From Fervidibacter canadensis (lineage in GTDB: Bacteria; Armatimonadota; Fervidibacteria; Fervidibacterales; Fervidibacteraceae): a DNA stretch of 64,000 nucleotides. A program made the position numbers and the translations under genes. Shown here piece after piece: positions 52,576 to 59,781 of the stretch. The DNA lies in contig JBGOEJ010000001.1 in the NCBI GenBank assembly GCA_041446545.1, positions 379,426-443,425 on the forward strand. Reading direction: 5' to 3'. Below the pieces are notes generated by a model. It made no database searches, was not told the DNA's origin, and saw nothing but the letters and a program-made list of their open reading frames with translations. Numbering within the stretch: the first letter of the stretch is position 1; the number at the start of each line of letters is the position of its first letter.

Positions 52576-52824
52576 TTGCCCAAAGTTACGGTGTTGGTGC
52601 GGTTGAAGGCAACTTTGGACGATGCGCAAGGACGGGTCGTGGCGCGGGCGCTGCGGGATTTGGGCTTTGTCAGTGTCCAGCAAGTGCGCATCGGCAAGTT
52701 GGTGGAAATTTGGCTGGATGACGCTGTGCCCCCCGAAGAAGCCCGACGGCAAGCCGAAGAAATGTGCCGCCGCTTGCTGGCAAACCCCGTCATAGAAGAG
52801 TTTGAAGTGCGCCTTGATGAGTAA
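52576..52824 (+). CDS. purS: Phosphoribosylformylglycinamidine synthase subunit PurS
   Basis: An 82-residue protein starting at a TTG, behind GGAGGG seven bases upstream (LPKVTVLVRLKATLDDAQG). VARALRDLGFVSVQQVRIGK and EEMCRRLLANPVIEEFEV are typical PurS segments. PurS bridges PurQ and PurL in the multi-subunit FGAR amidotransferase. Neither partner is in the window, which is unusual because the three are normally adjacent. The frame extends upstream opposite the phosphatase, but that portion is noncoding in appearance. Confidence 0.85.
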   Translation: MPKVTVLVRLKATLDDAQGRVVARALRDLGFVSVQQVRIGKLVEIWLDDAVPPEEARRQAEEMCRRLLANPVIEEFEVRLDE

Positions 52825-52825
52825 C

Positions 52826-52900
52826 GGCAGCGGATGGAAGATAGCGACTGGCAGAAAGGCAACGAAGGGCGAATTGTTGGAGTGGCTATCAGCCACGAGG
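52826..52900. repeat. Composite intergenic repeat (GCGAATAGC-like unit plus REP-like palindrome)
   Basis: GGCAGCGGATGGAAGATAGC and, at 52877-52900, TTGGAGTGGCTATCAGCCAC, the same palindromic core seen at 39.56 kb. Between purS and the cytochrome c gene. Confidence 0.7.
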
Positions 52901-52945
52901 GGAGAACGAGAGCGGCAGAAAAACTTGCCAAAGGAGGGAATGACG

Positions 52946-53332
52946 ATGCGCTGGCTAACAGCGTGCCTGCTTTTCTGCCTCTTCTTTCTCGGTTGTAAGC
53001 GACAGACGCAAACCGAGGCAAACCCGACGACAAATCCGACGCCTCGGAGAAACCTGAAGACAGAGCGGGCACCGACGCAGACGACGAACCTCGCCGAACG
53101 AGGCAAGCGGGTTTACGATGAGACAGGTTGCGCCACCTGCCACGCCATCGGCGGCATTGGCGGGACGATTGGACCGAAACTGGATGGCGTCGGCAGAAAG
53201 TATGACGAGGCGAAATTGCGAACCATCTTGCTCAAGCCGACGACCCTCAACCCCAACACCGTGATGCCCGCCTTTGAAGGCAGCGAGGAAGATTTGGAAG
53301 CACTGGTGGCATATCTCAAGTCGCTGAGGTAG
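52946..53332 (+). CDS. Lipoprotein cytochrome c
   Basis: A 128-residue protein from the ATG at 52946, 7 bases after AAGGAGGG (an ATG at 52940 is too close). LFCLFFLGC is a lipobox, then a polar Thr/Pro linker, then a class I cytochrome c domain: CATCHAIGGIGG (CxxCH haem site) and PNTVMPAFEGSEEDLEALVAYL with the distal Met ligand. It shuttles electrons at the outside of the membrane. Its 3' end overlaps the opposite gene by 17 bases. Confidence 0.9.
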   Translation: MRWLTACLLFCLFFLGCKRQTQTEANPTTNPTPRRNLKTERAPTQTTNLAERGKRVYDETGCATCHAIGGIGGTIGPKLDGVGRKYDEAKLRTILLKPTTLNPNTVMPAFEGSEEDLEALVAYLKSLR

Positions 53333-53891
53333 GTTGGCGGAGCGACCGCCACCGCCGCCAAATCGTCCCTAAAGGCTTCAATGTCCCGCCAGGAAAAGTG
53401 TCCACAAACTCCAAGACAACTTCCTCAAACCGTCGCCATTGCCAGACCAACATCGCCACCGCCCAAAAGACCGCCCAATGAAAGGCGTCGGGAGACCAAC
53501 GACTGGCTAAAACGAAAGGAGCAAAAACCGCAGGACAGGCAATCGCCATCGCCGTCGCTTTGCTGGGATAGCGCAAGAGGACAAGGCTTCCCAGAGCAAA
53601 GTAACCGACAGTTAGCCCCAAAGGCAACAATCCTGCCATCGTCAACCCGACGATACTCCCTGCCACCATCGCCATGTCCAGCGGAAAATCCCAACGGCTC
53701 AATCGGGTAGGGCAAGAAGACCGACGAGCGAGAGCACCATCCAAAATATCCGCTGTCCATCCCACCAAAAGCCCCAATGCGATGCGATGGACGGCTTGGG
53801 CTGGCTCGCGGGCTTCCATCCCGATGATGACCAAAAGGAAGGCTAAGCCCAGTCGCCCGAGAGTGCAAAAATCCGCCAGCCATGCCCCCAT
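53316..53891 (-). CDS. CDP-alcohol phosphatidyltransferase-like membrane protein
   Basis: A 191-residue multi-pass protein from the ATG at 53891. TADILDGALARRSSCPTRLS then RWDFPLDMAM carries Asp48, Asp51, Gly52, Ala55, Arg56, Asp68 and Asp72, matching D-x2-D-G-x2-A-R...D-x3-D. The usual glycine before the third Asp is Leu64, and the spacing there is one shorter than consensus. It may join CDP-diacylglycerol or a similar donor to an alcohol (phosphatidylglycerophosphate, inositol). The missing glycine lowers certainty. Confidence 0.6.
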   Translation of the reverse strand: MGAWLADFCTLGRLGLAFLLVIIGMEAREPAQAVHRIALGLLVGWTADILDGALARRSSCPTRLSRWDFPLDMAMVAGSIVGLTMAGLLPLGLTVGYFALGSLVLLRYPSKATAMAIACPAVFAPFVLASRWSPDAFHWAVFWAVAMLVWQWRRFEEVVLEFVDTFPGGTLKPLGTIWRRWRSLRQPTSAT

Positions 53892-53917
53892 CGTTCCATC
53901 CCTCCCAAAGACCATTG

Positions 53918-54904
53918 TCACAAAGGCAATGCGACCGATTGCCCCGTTTGAGCCGCTCGGTAGATGGCGGTCAAAAGTTCCAACGACTTGCGCCCCTCCC
54001 GACCGTCGCAAACGAGGGACGCACCGCCTCGTAACGCTGCGACCATGTTTTCCGCCGAATTAGCGAAGGGCGGACTCACTTCAGGGGGCGCGACCGACTC
54101 ATCGCGGAAAAACCAACGCACTTGCCCGTTGACATCCAAGATAGCGCCGCCTTTGTCACCGTGCACTTCCACGACGGCGTAAAAATCGCGGGGGCAAGTT
54201 GTCGTCCCTAACACCGTCCCCATCGCCCCATTGCGAAAGCGCAAAATTGCCATGCCCAAATCCTCCGTCTCAATGTCGTGGCCAAAGACGCCGATGCGGG
54301 CGGCTTCCACGCTCGCCACTTCGCCACCGAGCCAGATGAGTTGGTCAATCAGGTGGATGGTTTGATTTGCCAATGAGCCGCCACCATCGTAACGCCAAGT
54401 CCCCCGCCAACCGCTCTGGCTGTAATACTCCTGCGACCGAAACCACTTGAGCCGCCCCTCCAGCAGGATGAGTTTGCCAAATAGCCCATCGGCGATGGCT
54501 TGACGGATTTGCCATGCGCCTTTCAAAAAGCGCATGTCAAAGTCCACCGCCAATAAGCGACCGTTTCGCTCGGCGGCAGCGATCATCGCATCTGCCCGCT
54601 CTAAAGTCACTTCCATCGGCTTGGTGACGATAACATGCTTGCCCGCTTCCGATGCAAGGATAGCAACATCGGCATGCGTGCCCGAAGGCGTCATCACCCA
54701 GACGACATGGACATCAGAGCGGGCAAGAAAAGTCCGAAAATCCGTGTGCCACTCACAACCCAAATCTTCGGCAACCTTCTGGGCTAACTCTGCCCGCAAA
54801 TCGGCGACACCGACTAAGCGAGCGCCCATCGTTTGGGTCACCATGCGGGCTCGTTGTCGCCCCATGCCTAACCCGACGACGACAAACCCCACGCCATCGC
54901 TCAT
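53918..54904 (-). CDS. Gfo/Idh/MocA-family oxidoreductase
   Basis: A 328-residue protein. VGFVVVGLGMGRQRARMV is the Rossmann loop, VIVTKPMEVTLERADAMI the catalytic-lysine motif (KPM), and GGGSLANQTIHLIDQLIWLGG the substrate-binding region. Cytoplasmic, unlike the Tat paralogue at 7.2 kb. It probably oxidises a sugar or cyclitol. Followed at 26 bases by the CDP-alcohol transferase-like gene. Confidence 0.85.
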   Translation of the reverse strand: MSDGVGFVVVGLGMGRQRARMVTQTMGARLVGVADLRAELAQKVAEDLGCEWHTDFRTFLARSDVHVVWVMTPSGTHADVAILASEAGKHVIVTKPMEVTLERADAMIAAAERNGRLLAVDFDMRFLKGAWQIRQAIADGLFGKLILLEGRLKWFRSQEYYSQSGWRGTWRYDGGGSLANQTIHLIDQLIWLGGEVASVEAARIGVFGHDIETEDLGMAILRFRNGAMGTVLGTTTCPRDFYAVVEVHGDKGGAILDVNGQVRWFFRDESVAPPEVSPPFANSAENMVAALRGGASLVCDGREGRKSLELLTAIYRAAQTGQSVALPL

Positions 54905-55185
54905 GACCCTTCGCCTCCTGCCGCAACAAGATGAACAAAATGCTGACCGACATCCTATTGAAGCGGCTACCGACCGCCGTGCCGATACAAAGGCGGCGAA
55001 ATTCCGACAAGCCGTTCAGGATGAGGCTTCCCATTTGGTCGTGGCTGATAGCCATTCCAACAGGGATGAGCAACCCGCAACCTTCCGTTGGAGCGGCTAT
55101 CAGCCGCAAAAATGACAATGGCAATGTCCGCCGCGACGAACAGCGGTTATTCAAGGTATGACTTTCCAGACACACTTAAGCCCCC
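54905..55185. repeat. Intergenic region with two REP-like palindromes
   Basis: No gene seen. TCGTGGCTGATAGCCATTCC at 55039-55060 and TTGGAGCGGCTATCAGCCGC at 55088-55110 are oppositely oriented copies of the REP-like unit, about 45 bases apart. The remainder has no feature I can support. Confidence 0.7.
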
Positions 55186-55214
55186 TTGACAGCCGACCTC
55201 AAGTTTGCCATAAT
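55186..55214 (+). promoter_or_regulatory. Sigma-70-type promoter of the LacI-family gene
   Basis: TTGACA at 55186-55191, 17 bases, then CATAAT at 55209-55214, about 40 bases upstream of the TTG start at 55254. Matches consensus closely. Confidence 0.75.
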
Positions 55215-55253
55215 TAGTGGCGTCCGTTCATATGACCTTAAGGGGTGAGGGCT

Positions 55254-56273
55254 TTGAGCAAGCAACGGGTGACGATCCGAGACATTGCCCAACGGTTGGG
55301 CGTTTCGCCTGCGACAGTCTCCACGGCGCTGACGGGGCGGCGCAATGGCGTCTTCGTCAGCGAAGAGACCCGACGGAGAGTTTGGGAAGTGGCGAAGGAA
55401 TTGGGCTACCCGTTGGAGCGGTTGAAAGCGCGCGGTCCCCAATTGCAACGGGTCGCTCTCTTCTGCCCCCCTCGCCCTGACTCCTTGCTCATCAGCGGCA
55501 CCGTGCTGGAACTTTCCCGCCTCCTTAGCCAACAAGGTTTCCGTGTCCTTGTTCACATGAGCCACGACCGAAAACAAGCCTGCAGCGTCGCCCAGCAACT
55601 CTACCGTCGCCAAGAAGTGGACGGGGTCATTTTTGTCGGTTCCCGCAACCATCCCGATGAGTTAGCCATCGGAGAAGTCCCCTGTGTTGTCGTGGGCGAG
55701 GTGCCAGAGGGCGTATCGGTGTGGCGGGTTGGCGTGGACAACGAAGGGGGTGGACGATTGGTCGGTGAGCACCTTTGGGCGCTGGGGCATCGTCGGGTGG
55801 GCATGGTCTTCTCCGAGGTTAACCCTTTGCCCAGCACGAAGCGCCTGCGGGGATTGCAGCAAGTGTGGCAGGAGCGGGGCGAAAAGTTCCCCGACGAATG
55901 GGTGCTTCGGCTGAGCAGCGATTCGGAAAGTGAGTTGATGGAGAAGTTGCCGTCGTTCATCCAGCCCAAGCGAGGGCGGTTGGCGTTTACGGCACTCTTT
56001 TGCTATAACGACCGCTTGGCAGGGATGGCAATCAAGTGCCTAAGGCGAATGGGGCTGCGGGTGCCCGAAGATGTCTCCGTCGTCGGCTTTGACGATGCCC
56101 CTTACGCCGAACTGTTAGACCCGCCCCTAACGACTGTCCAACAACCCTTTGACCAACTGGGGGCATTGGCGGCGCAGTTGCTGGAGGAGCGTCTCTCTGC
56201 TCCGCCTGAGCCGCCCAAGGTGTTGGTGCTGCCTTGTCGGTTGGTCATTCGGGCGTCTACAACTTCCCTTTAG
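55254..56273 (+). CDS. LacI-family transcriptional regulator
   Basis: A 339-residue protein from the TTG at 55254 behind AAGGGG (GTG at 55245 is an alternative). TIRDIAQRLGVSPATVSTAL is the helix-turn-helix, followed by the hinge, and the periplasmic-binding-like ligand domain contains DGVIFVGSRNHPDELAIG and VPEDVSVVGFDDAPYAELLD. Binds a sugar ligand and operator DNA. It precedes the pseudopilin/polysaccharide-enzyme block and may control it, but this is inference. Its own promoter region has TATGACCTTAAGG near 55231, a possible operator. Confidence 0.9.
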   Translation: MSKQRVTIRDIAQRLGVSPATVSTALTGRRNGVFVSEETRRRVWEVAKELGYPLERLKARGPQLQRVALFCPPRPDSLLISGTVLELSRLLSQQGFRVLVHMSHDRKQACSVAQQLYRRQEVDGVIFVGSRNHPDELAIGEVPCVVVGEVPEGVSVWRVGVDNEGGGRLVGEHLWALGHRRVGMVFSEVNPLPSTKRLRGLQQVWQERGEKFPDEWVLRLSSDSESELMEKLPSFIQPKRGRLAFTALFCYNDRLAGMAIKCLRRMGLRVPEDVSVVGFDDAPYAELLDPPLTTVQQPFDQLGALAAQLLEERLSAPPEPPKVLVLPCRLVIRASTTSL

Positions 56274-56280
56274 CAAAAAA

Positions 56281-56297
56281 GTGGGCATCCTGCCCAC
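56281..56297 (+). other. Intercistronic hairpin
   Basis: GTGGGCA-TCC-TGCCCAC, then GAAAAAA, between lacI-like and the first pseudopilin. No U-run, so not a typical terminator. Confidence 0.6.
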
Positions 56298-56322
56298 GAA
56301 AAAACCAAAGGAGGGATGTGCC

Positions 56323-57243
56323 ATGACAGGCGTCGCCGTTCGGTTGCGTTCTGAGCAGTTCGCAAAGCAACCTTTCGGGCGAGTTGGCTTCACCCTCATT
56401 GAGTTGCTGGTGGTGATCGCGATCATTGCGATCCTCGCCGCCATCTTGTTTCCCGTCTTCAGTCAGGCTCGGGAGAAAGCGCGGCAAGCGTCTTGTCTTT
56501 CCAACACGCGGCAGTTGGGCACTTCGTGGGCGATGTATACGCAGGATTACGACGACTACACCCCAGGGGCGAAGTTCTGCAATCACGGGACGGGGACGAA
56601 TTGTGCCGGCGCACCCCCGCCTGGTCGTTTCTTCTGCTTCGGTGGCACGGGGGACAAGATCAACAACTGGGACTGCGGGGCAGCCTATGCAGACTGGTCT
56701 GATGTCACCCAACCTTATGTCCGCAACTTCCAACTTGTCCTTTGCCCTTCCCGACCGAACCGAGGTTATCCTCCCTTTGACAACGCGGGCAATCCGACTG
56801 CTTGTTTCCCGCCAGGGGGCTCTTGGCAAAACTTGCGTCGCACTTACGCTGCCAACCACTATGCCCTTGCTCCCCGCAATATTTGGAGTGGCGCTTGTCC
56901 TAACACCATTTCCCCCTACGCTTCATGGATGGCGATTGGTGCTCCCTTAGCCAAATTCCAAGCCCCCGCTAATCTCCTTGCCGTCTTGGAAGCGTGGGGA
57001 GACTGTCCAGAAGTTCGTAATGTCGTGACGACAGCGGACTGCGGCGTTCACATGAGCGGTTCTGATTACATCTTTGCTGATGGGCATGCCAAGTGGCTGC
57101 GAATCGCTCAAACCCTCTTTCCCACACCTCTTTGGGTGGATGCGAGCGAAGGACCCGTTATCCAACGATGCTTCCAGAACGCCTATATGACGCGGCTTCA
57201 AGGAGATGCCCGCACCCGAAGGGAGTGCTTAGGGATGCCCTAA
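56323..57243 (+). CDS. DUF1559-type pseudopilin, copy 1
   Basis: A 306-residue protein from the ATG at 56323 behind AAAGGAGGG. A basic leader ends in VGFTLIELLVVIAIIAILAA, the prepilin cleavage site and helix. FPVFSQAREKARQASCLSN and the H-X9-DG segment YIFADGHAKWLR are family features. Six or more Cys and many aromatics suggest a globular disulfide-bonded head. Part of a tandem set with the following copies; followed by a 66-residue membrane protein. Function: surface or secretion pseudopilus component, ligand unknown. Confidence 0.9.
   Translation: MTGVAVRLRSEQFAKQPFGRVGFTLIELLVVIAIIAILAAILFPVFSQAREKARQASCLSNTRQLGTSWAMYTQDYDDYTPGAKFCNHGTGTNCAGAPPPGRFFCFGGTGDKINNWDCGAAYADWSDVTQPYVRNFQLVLCPSRPNRGYPPFDNAGNPTACFPPGGSWQNLRRTYAANHYALAPRNIWSGACPNTISPYASWMAIGAPLAKFQAPANLLAVLEAWGDCPEVRNVVTTADCGVHMSGSDYIFADGHAKWLRIAQTLFPTPLWVDASEGPVIQRCFQNAYMTRLQGDARTRRECLGMP
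56386..56460 (+). repeat. 75-base identical block, copy 1
   Basis: Codes for GFTLIELLVVIAIIAILAAI and on to FPVF. Base-for-base identical to 57588-57662 and 58567-58641. Confidence 0.85.
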
Positions 57244-57259
57244 AGAAGAGGTGAGGGAG

Positions 57260-57460
57260 ATGGCATCGTTCCCCCGATGGCTTTGGGTCGTCGTGATTAT
57301 TGTGGGCACTATCCTTGTTGTCGGGGGGCTTTATGCTTGGCGGCAACACTCAGGGCGAGCCCATGAAGAGCGAGTGCGGGAGGAAGTAGAGCGGCAGTTG
57401 TATCAGGAGAAGGAACTGGGTCACCCGCCAGGTCAAATCCCCACCCCACCCCGACGATGA
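57260..57460 (+). CDS. Small single-pass membrane protein
   Basis: A 66-residue protein from the ATG at 57260 behind GTGAGGGAG. MASFPRWLWVVVIIVGTILV is a transmembrane helix, followed by a charged helix (HEERVREEVERQLYQEKELG) and a Pro-rich tail. Similar in layout to the one at 59491. Likely a partner of the pseudopilins. Confidence 0.7.
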   Translation: MASFPRWLWVVVIIVGTILVVGGLYAWRQHSGRAHEERVREEVERQLYQEKELGHPPGQIPTPPRR

Positions 57461-57481
57461 GGCGCCGCCGATGGGGCATTA

Positions 57482-57495
57482 GGCAAGAGTTTGCC
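57482..57495 (+). other. Intercistronic hairpin
   Basis: GGCAA-GAGT-TTGCC, 22 bases after the small membrane protein stop, before pseudopilin 2. Confidence 0.5.
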
Positions 57496-57524
57496 ATACA
57501 AAAGTTGCCAAGGAGGGATGGCAT

Positions 57525-58472
57525 ATGTTCGGCGCCACTATTTGGTTGCCCTCTCGGTGTTTTTTGAAGTAACGCCTCAAGGATGACGGCTTCACCCTCA
57601 TTGAGTTGCTGGTGGTGATCGCGATCATTGCGATCCTCGCCGCCATCTTGTTTCCCGTCTTCTCAGCGGCAAGAGATAAAGCCCGCCAGACAGCCTGCCT
57701 GTCCAACAACCGTCAATTGGGATTGGCATTCAACCAGTATGTCCAAGACTACGACGAGCGGTGGGTTCCAACCCGACAATTTGTGCCCAGCGGTGTCATC
57801 TGCGGCTCTCAGTGGAACTATGTCGTGCAGCCCTATATGCGCAACGAAGACTTGCTCAAATGCCCTTCCGATTTCACTACGGCTGGTAATGGTTGCTTTG
57901 GACCGAACGGTCAACGGGGTTGGTGGTTGCCTGGACAATACAGTTGGTTGCCAACTGACCCCAAGCGCAAACGCAGTTATGTCCTCTTAGCGGGTCCGAC
58001 GACACCTGCTCTCGGCTTTTACGATGTGGCGACAGGCGAATACCGCAACGGGATAGCGGGTCCTAATTGGGGCGTTAGCCTCGCCCAAATTGACAAGCCC
58101 GCCTCAGTCGTCGCCACTTACGAGCGATGGGAAAACGGCAACAACCAAGACACACCCTTTTTCGTTCACGCCAACATCAGTTGCCAGAGCAATGGCGCCG
58201 ATTATTGCTGCATCCAAGACACGGCGACGGGCATTTATTACGCCGTCGCCAAAAAGAGCCGCTTCTTTAGCGCCCTCGCCCCCACCTTTGACCCGCCCCA
58301 CCAACAAGGCTCCAACTATGTCTTCGCTGACGGGCACGCCAAATGGCTGCGCTATGAGGGGACTTTCAGCGGGAGTTTCAATGTCAACCCCTCTGCTATC
58401 CCACCAGCGAGCCCTTGCGTCGGGACAGGGGTCGTCAATTGGACGATGTGGGACCGGCGCAAGGCACCTTAG
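57525..58472 (+). pseudogene. DUF1559-type pseudopilin, copy 2, with an in-frame TAA in its leader
   Basis: The ATG at 57525 is placed behind AAGGAGGG, but after 15 codons (MFGATIWLPSRCFLK) a TAA at 57570-57572 stops the same frame. The frame then continues with RLKDDGFTLIELLVVIAIIA and a complete pseudopilin (to 58472), including FPVFSAARDKARQTACLSNN and YVFADGHAKWLR. No ATG lies in frame between. Either translation is restarted from a weak codon, the stop is suppressed, or it is a sequence error or recent inactivation. The remaining 300 codons look intact. Confidence 0.7.
57588..57662 (+). repeat. 75-base identical block, copy 2
   Basis: Identical to 56386-56460 and 58567-58641; codes for the pilin helix. 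Confidence 0.85.
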
Positions 58473-58481
58473 GCAAAGAAA

Positions 58482-58500
58482 CGCCAGCACTCTGCTGGCG
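58482..58500 (+). other. Intercistronic hairpin
   Basis: CGCCAGCA-CTC-TGCTGGCG, 9 bases after pseudopilin 2 stop. Confidence 0.65.
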
Positions 58501-58533
58501 ACGAAAAATTTTTCCGTCAAGGAGGGATGTCGG

Positions 58534-59394
58534 ATGGTTAGTTATTTCGGCGTCGTTGGTCGGAAGGGCTTCACCCTCATTGAGTTGCTGGTGGTGATCG
58601 CGATCATTGCGATCCTCGCCGCCATCTTGTTTCCCGTCTTCAGTCAGGCTCGCGATAAGGCGAGGCAGACGACTTGCCTGTCCAACGCTAAACAGGTTGG
58701 CTTGGCGGTCATGCAGTATCAGCAGGACTACGACGAACTCTACCCATCTGCCCACTGGGGCATCTACCTTGTCTTGGTGCAACCTTACACCCGCAACTTT
58801 GAGATGTGGCGGTGCCCCTCCTTTTCGGGCGTCTACACCGTCCGCGCTTGTTTTTGGCTCAATAACGCCTCTGGCTGCGACCAAGTTAGGGTTCAACCGC
58901 CCCCTTTGGGACGGGTGCTGACAGGTTGGGTTGCTAACTCGGATGTGTTCGGTGGTTGGGACAATTGGCCGCCTAAATCCCTCGTTCGGGTGCAAGAGCC
59001 TGCAGGGACGGTTATCCTCGCCGAAAACGACAACTGGCCACCTCGCGAAGGCGCTATCAACGACCCACCCAACAACTTCCCTTGGACGGGACAAATGGCT
59101 TTAACTCCTTGCCGCATCGCCGCTCATGCCACTTATCATTCCCGCTGGAATGTCCAACCCAGTCGTGGTGCGGGTGGGCGCTTGGGACCGCATCATATGG
59201 AGGGGCTCAATCTCATTTTCGCTGACGGACATGCCAAGTGGCAGAAAGTCTTCCCTGAAGATTGCCATGCATGGGTGCCCTCCATGCCTGCTGGCGTGCG
59301 CAAAGTAACTGACCCGACAACCCTCGGCTGCAACCCGATGAACACGACAGGAACAGGCAACTCGCCCACTGGGCAATGGTGCGGGAACAACTGA
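58534..59394 (+). CDS. DUF1559-type pseudopilin, copy 3
   Basis: A 286-residue protein from the ATG at 58534 behind AAGGAGGG (MVSYFGVVGRKGFTLIELLV). Same cleavage site and helix as copy 1, then FPVFSQARDKARQTTCLSNA and LIFADGHAKWQ. The head domain differs greatly from copies 1 and 2 apart from the first 60 residues. Last of three tandem copies. Confidence 0.9.
   Translation: MVSYFGVVGRKGFTLIELLVVIAIIAILAAILFPVFSQARDKARQTTCLSNAKQVGLAVMQYQQDYDELYPSAHWGIYLVLVQPYTRNFEMWRCPSFSGVYTVRACFWLNNASGCDQVRVQPPPLGRVLTGWVANSDVFGGWDNWPPKSLVRVQEPAGTVILAENDNWPPREGAINDPPNNFPWTGQMALTPCRIAAHATYHSRWNVQPSRGAGGRLGPHHMEGLNLIFADGHAKWQKVFPEDCHAWVPSMPAGVRKVTDPTTLGCNPMNTTGTGNSPTGQWCGNN
58567..58641 (+). repeat. 75-base identical block, copy 3
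   Basis: Identical to 56386-56460 and 57588-57662. Similarity to copy 1 continues a little further (AGTCAGGCTCG). Confidence 0.85.
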
Positions 59395-59402
59395 GGTTAA
59401 AA

Positions 59403-59417
59403 CGGTTTCTTGAACCG
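59403..59417 (+). other. Intercistronic hairpin
   Basis: CGGTT-TCTTG-AACCG, 8 bases after pseudopilin 3 stop. Confidence 0.5.
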
Positions 59418-59490
59418 CCAAAAATTGACGGCATGCCGACGATGTTGCCGTTGAGAGCGGCTGAACCTACCTTGCAAAGGAGGGGTAAAG

Positions 59491-59664
59491 ATGGACTTTT
59501 TGCGCCAACCTCTCCGTCCCATCCACATCGTCGTCTTGCTCATTGTCGTGGGAGCGATCGTGGCGGGCATTTGGGCATGGCGAAACCGCTCCACTCAAGC
59601 GGAGGCACAACAAGCCCACCAAGAAGTGCTCCAACAAATGCAACGGGAAGGTTCACGCTATTGA
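59491..59664 (+). CDS. Small single-pass membrane protein
   Basis: A 57-residue protein behind CAAAGGAGGGG. MDFLRQPLRPIHIVVLLIVV then GAIVAGIWAWRNRST is a transmembrane helix with a basic stop, followed by a Gln-rich helix (AEAQQAHQEVLQQMQREG). Same layout as the 57260 protein: N-terminal helix then charged tail. It follows pseudopilin 3 as the other follows pseudopilin 1, so the pair may recur as a module. Confidence 0.7.
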   Translation: MDFLRQPLRPIHIVVLLIVVGAIVAGIWAWRNRSTQAEAQQAHQEVLQQMQREGSRY

Positions 59665-59741
59665 CGCCCGCCGCCACAATGAAGCGAGTGCGTTCAGAAG
59701 TCTTCGCTGCAGCGTCAATGCCGATTCAACGCCCTAACCTT

Positions 59742-59766
59742 GTTGGAACGGCTGTTAGCCGCAAAA
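59742..59766. repeat. REP-like palindrome
   Basis: TTGGAACGGCTGTTAGCCGC, between the small membrane gene and the next enzyme. Confidence 0.7.
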
Positions 59767-59781
59767 CTCTGAGGACGAGGG

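Noticed and set aside
56281..56297. Hairpins in the pseudopilin array as Rho-independent terminators
   Set aside because: They are followed by A-runs, not U-runs, on the coding strand.
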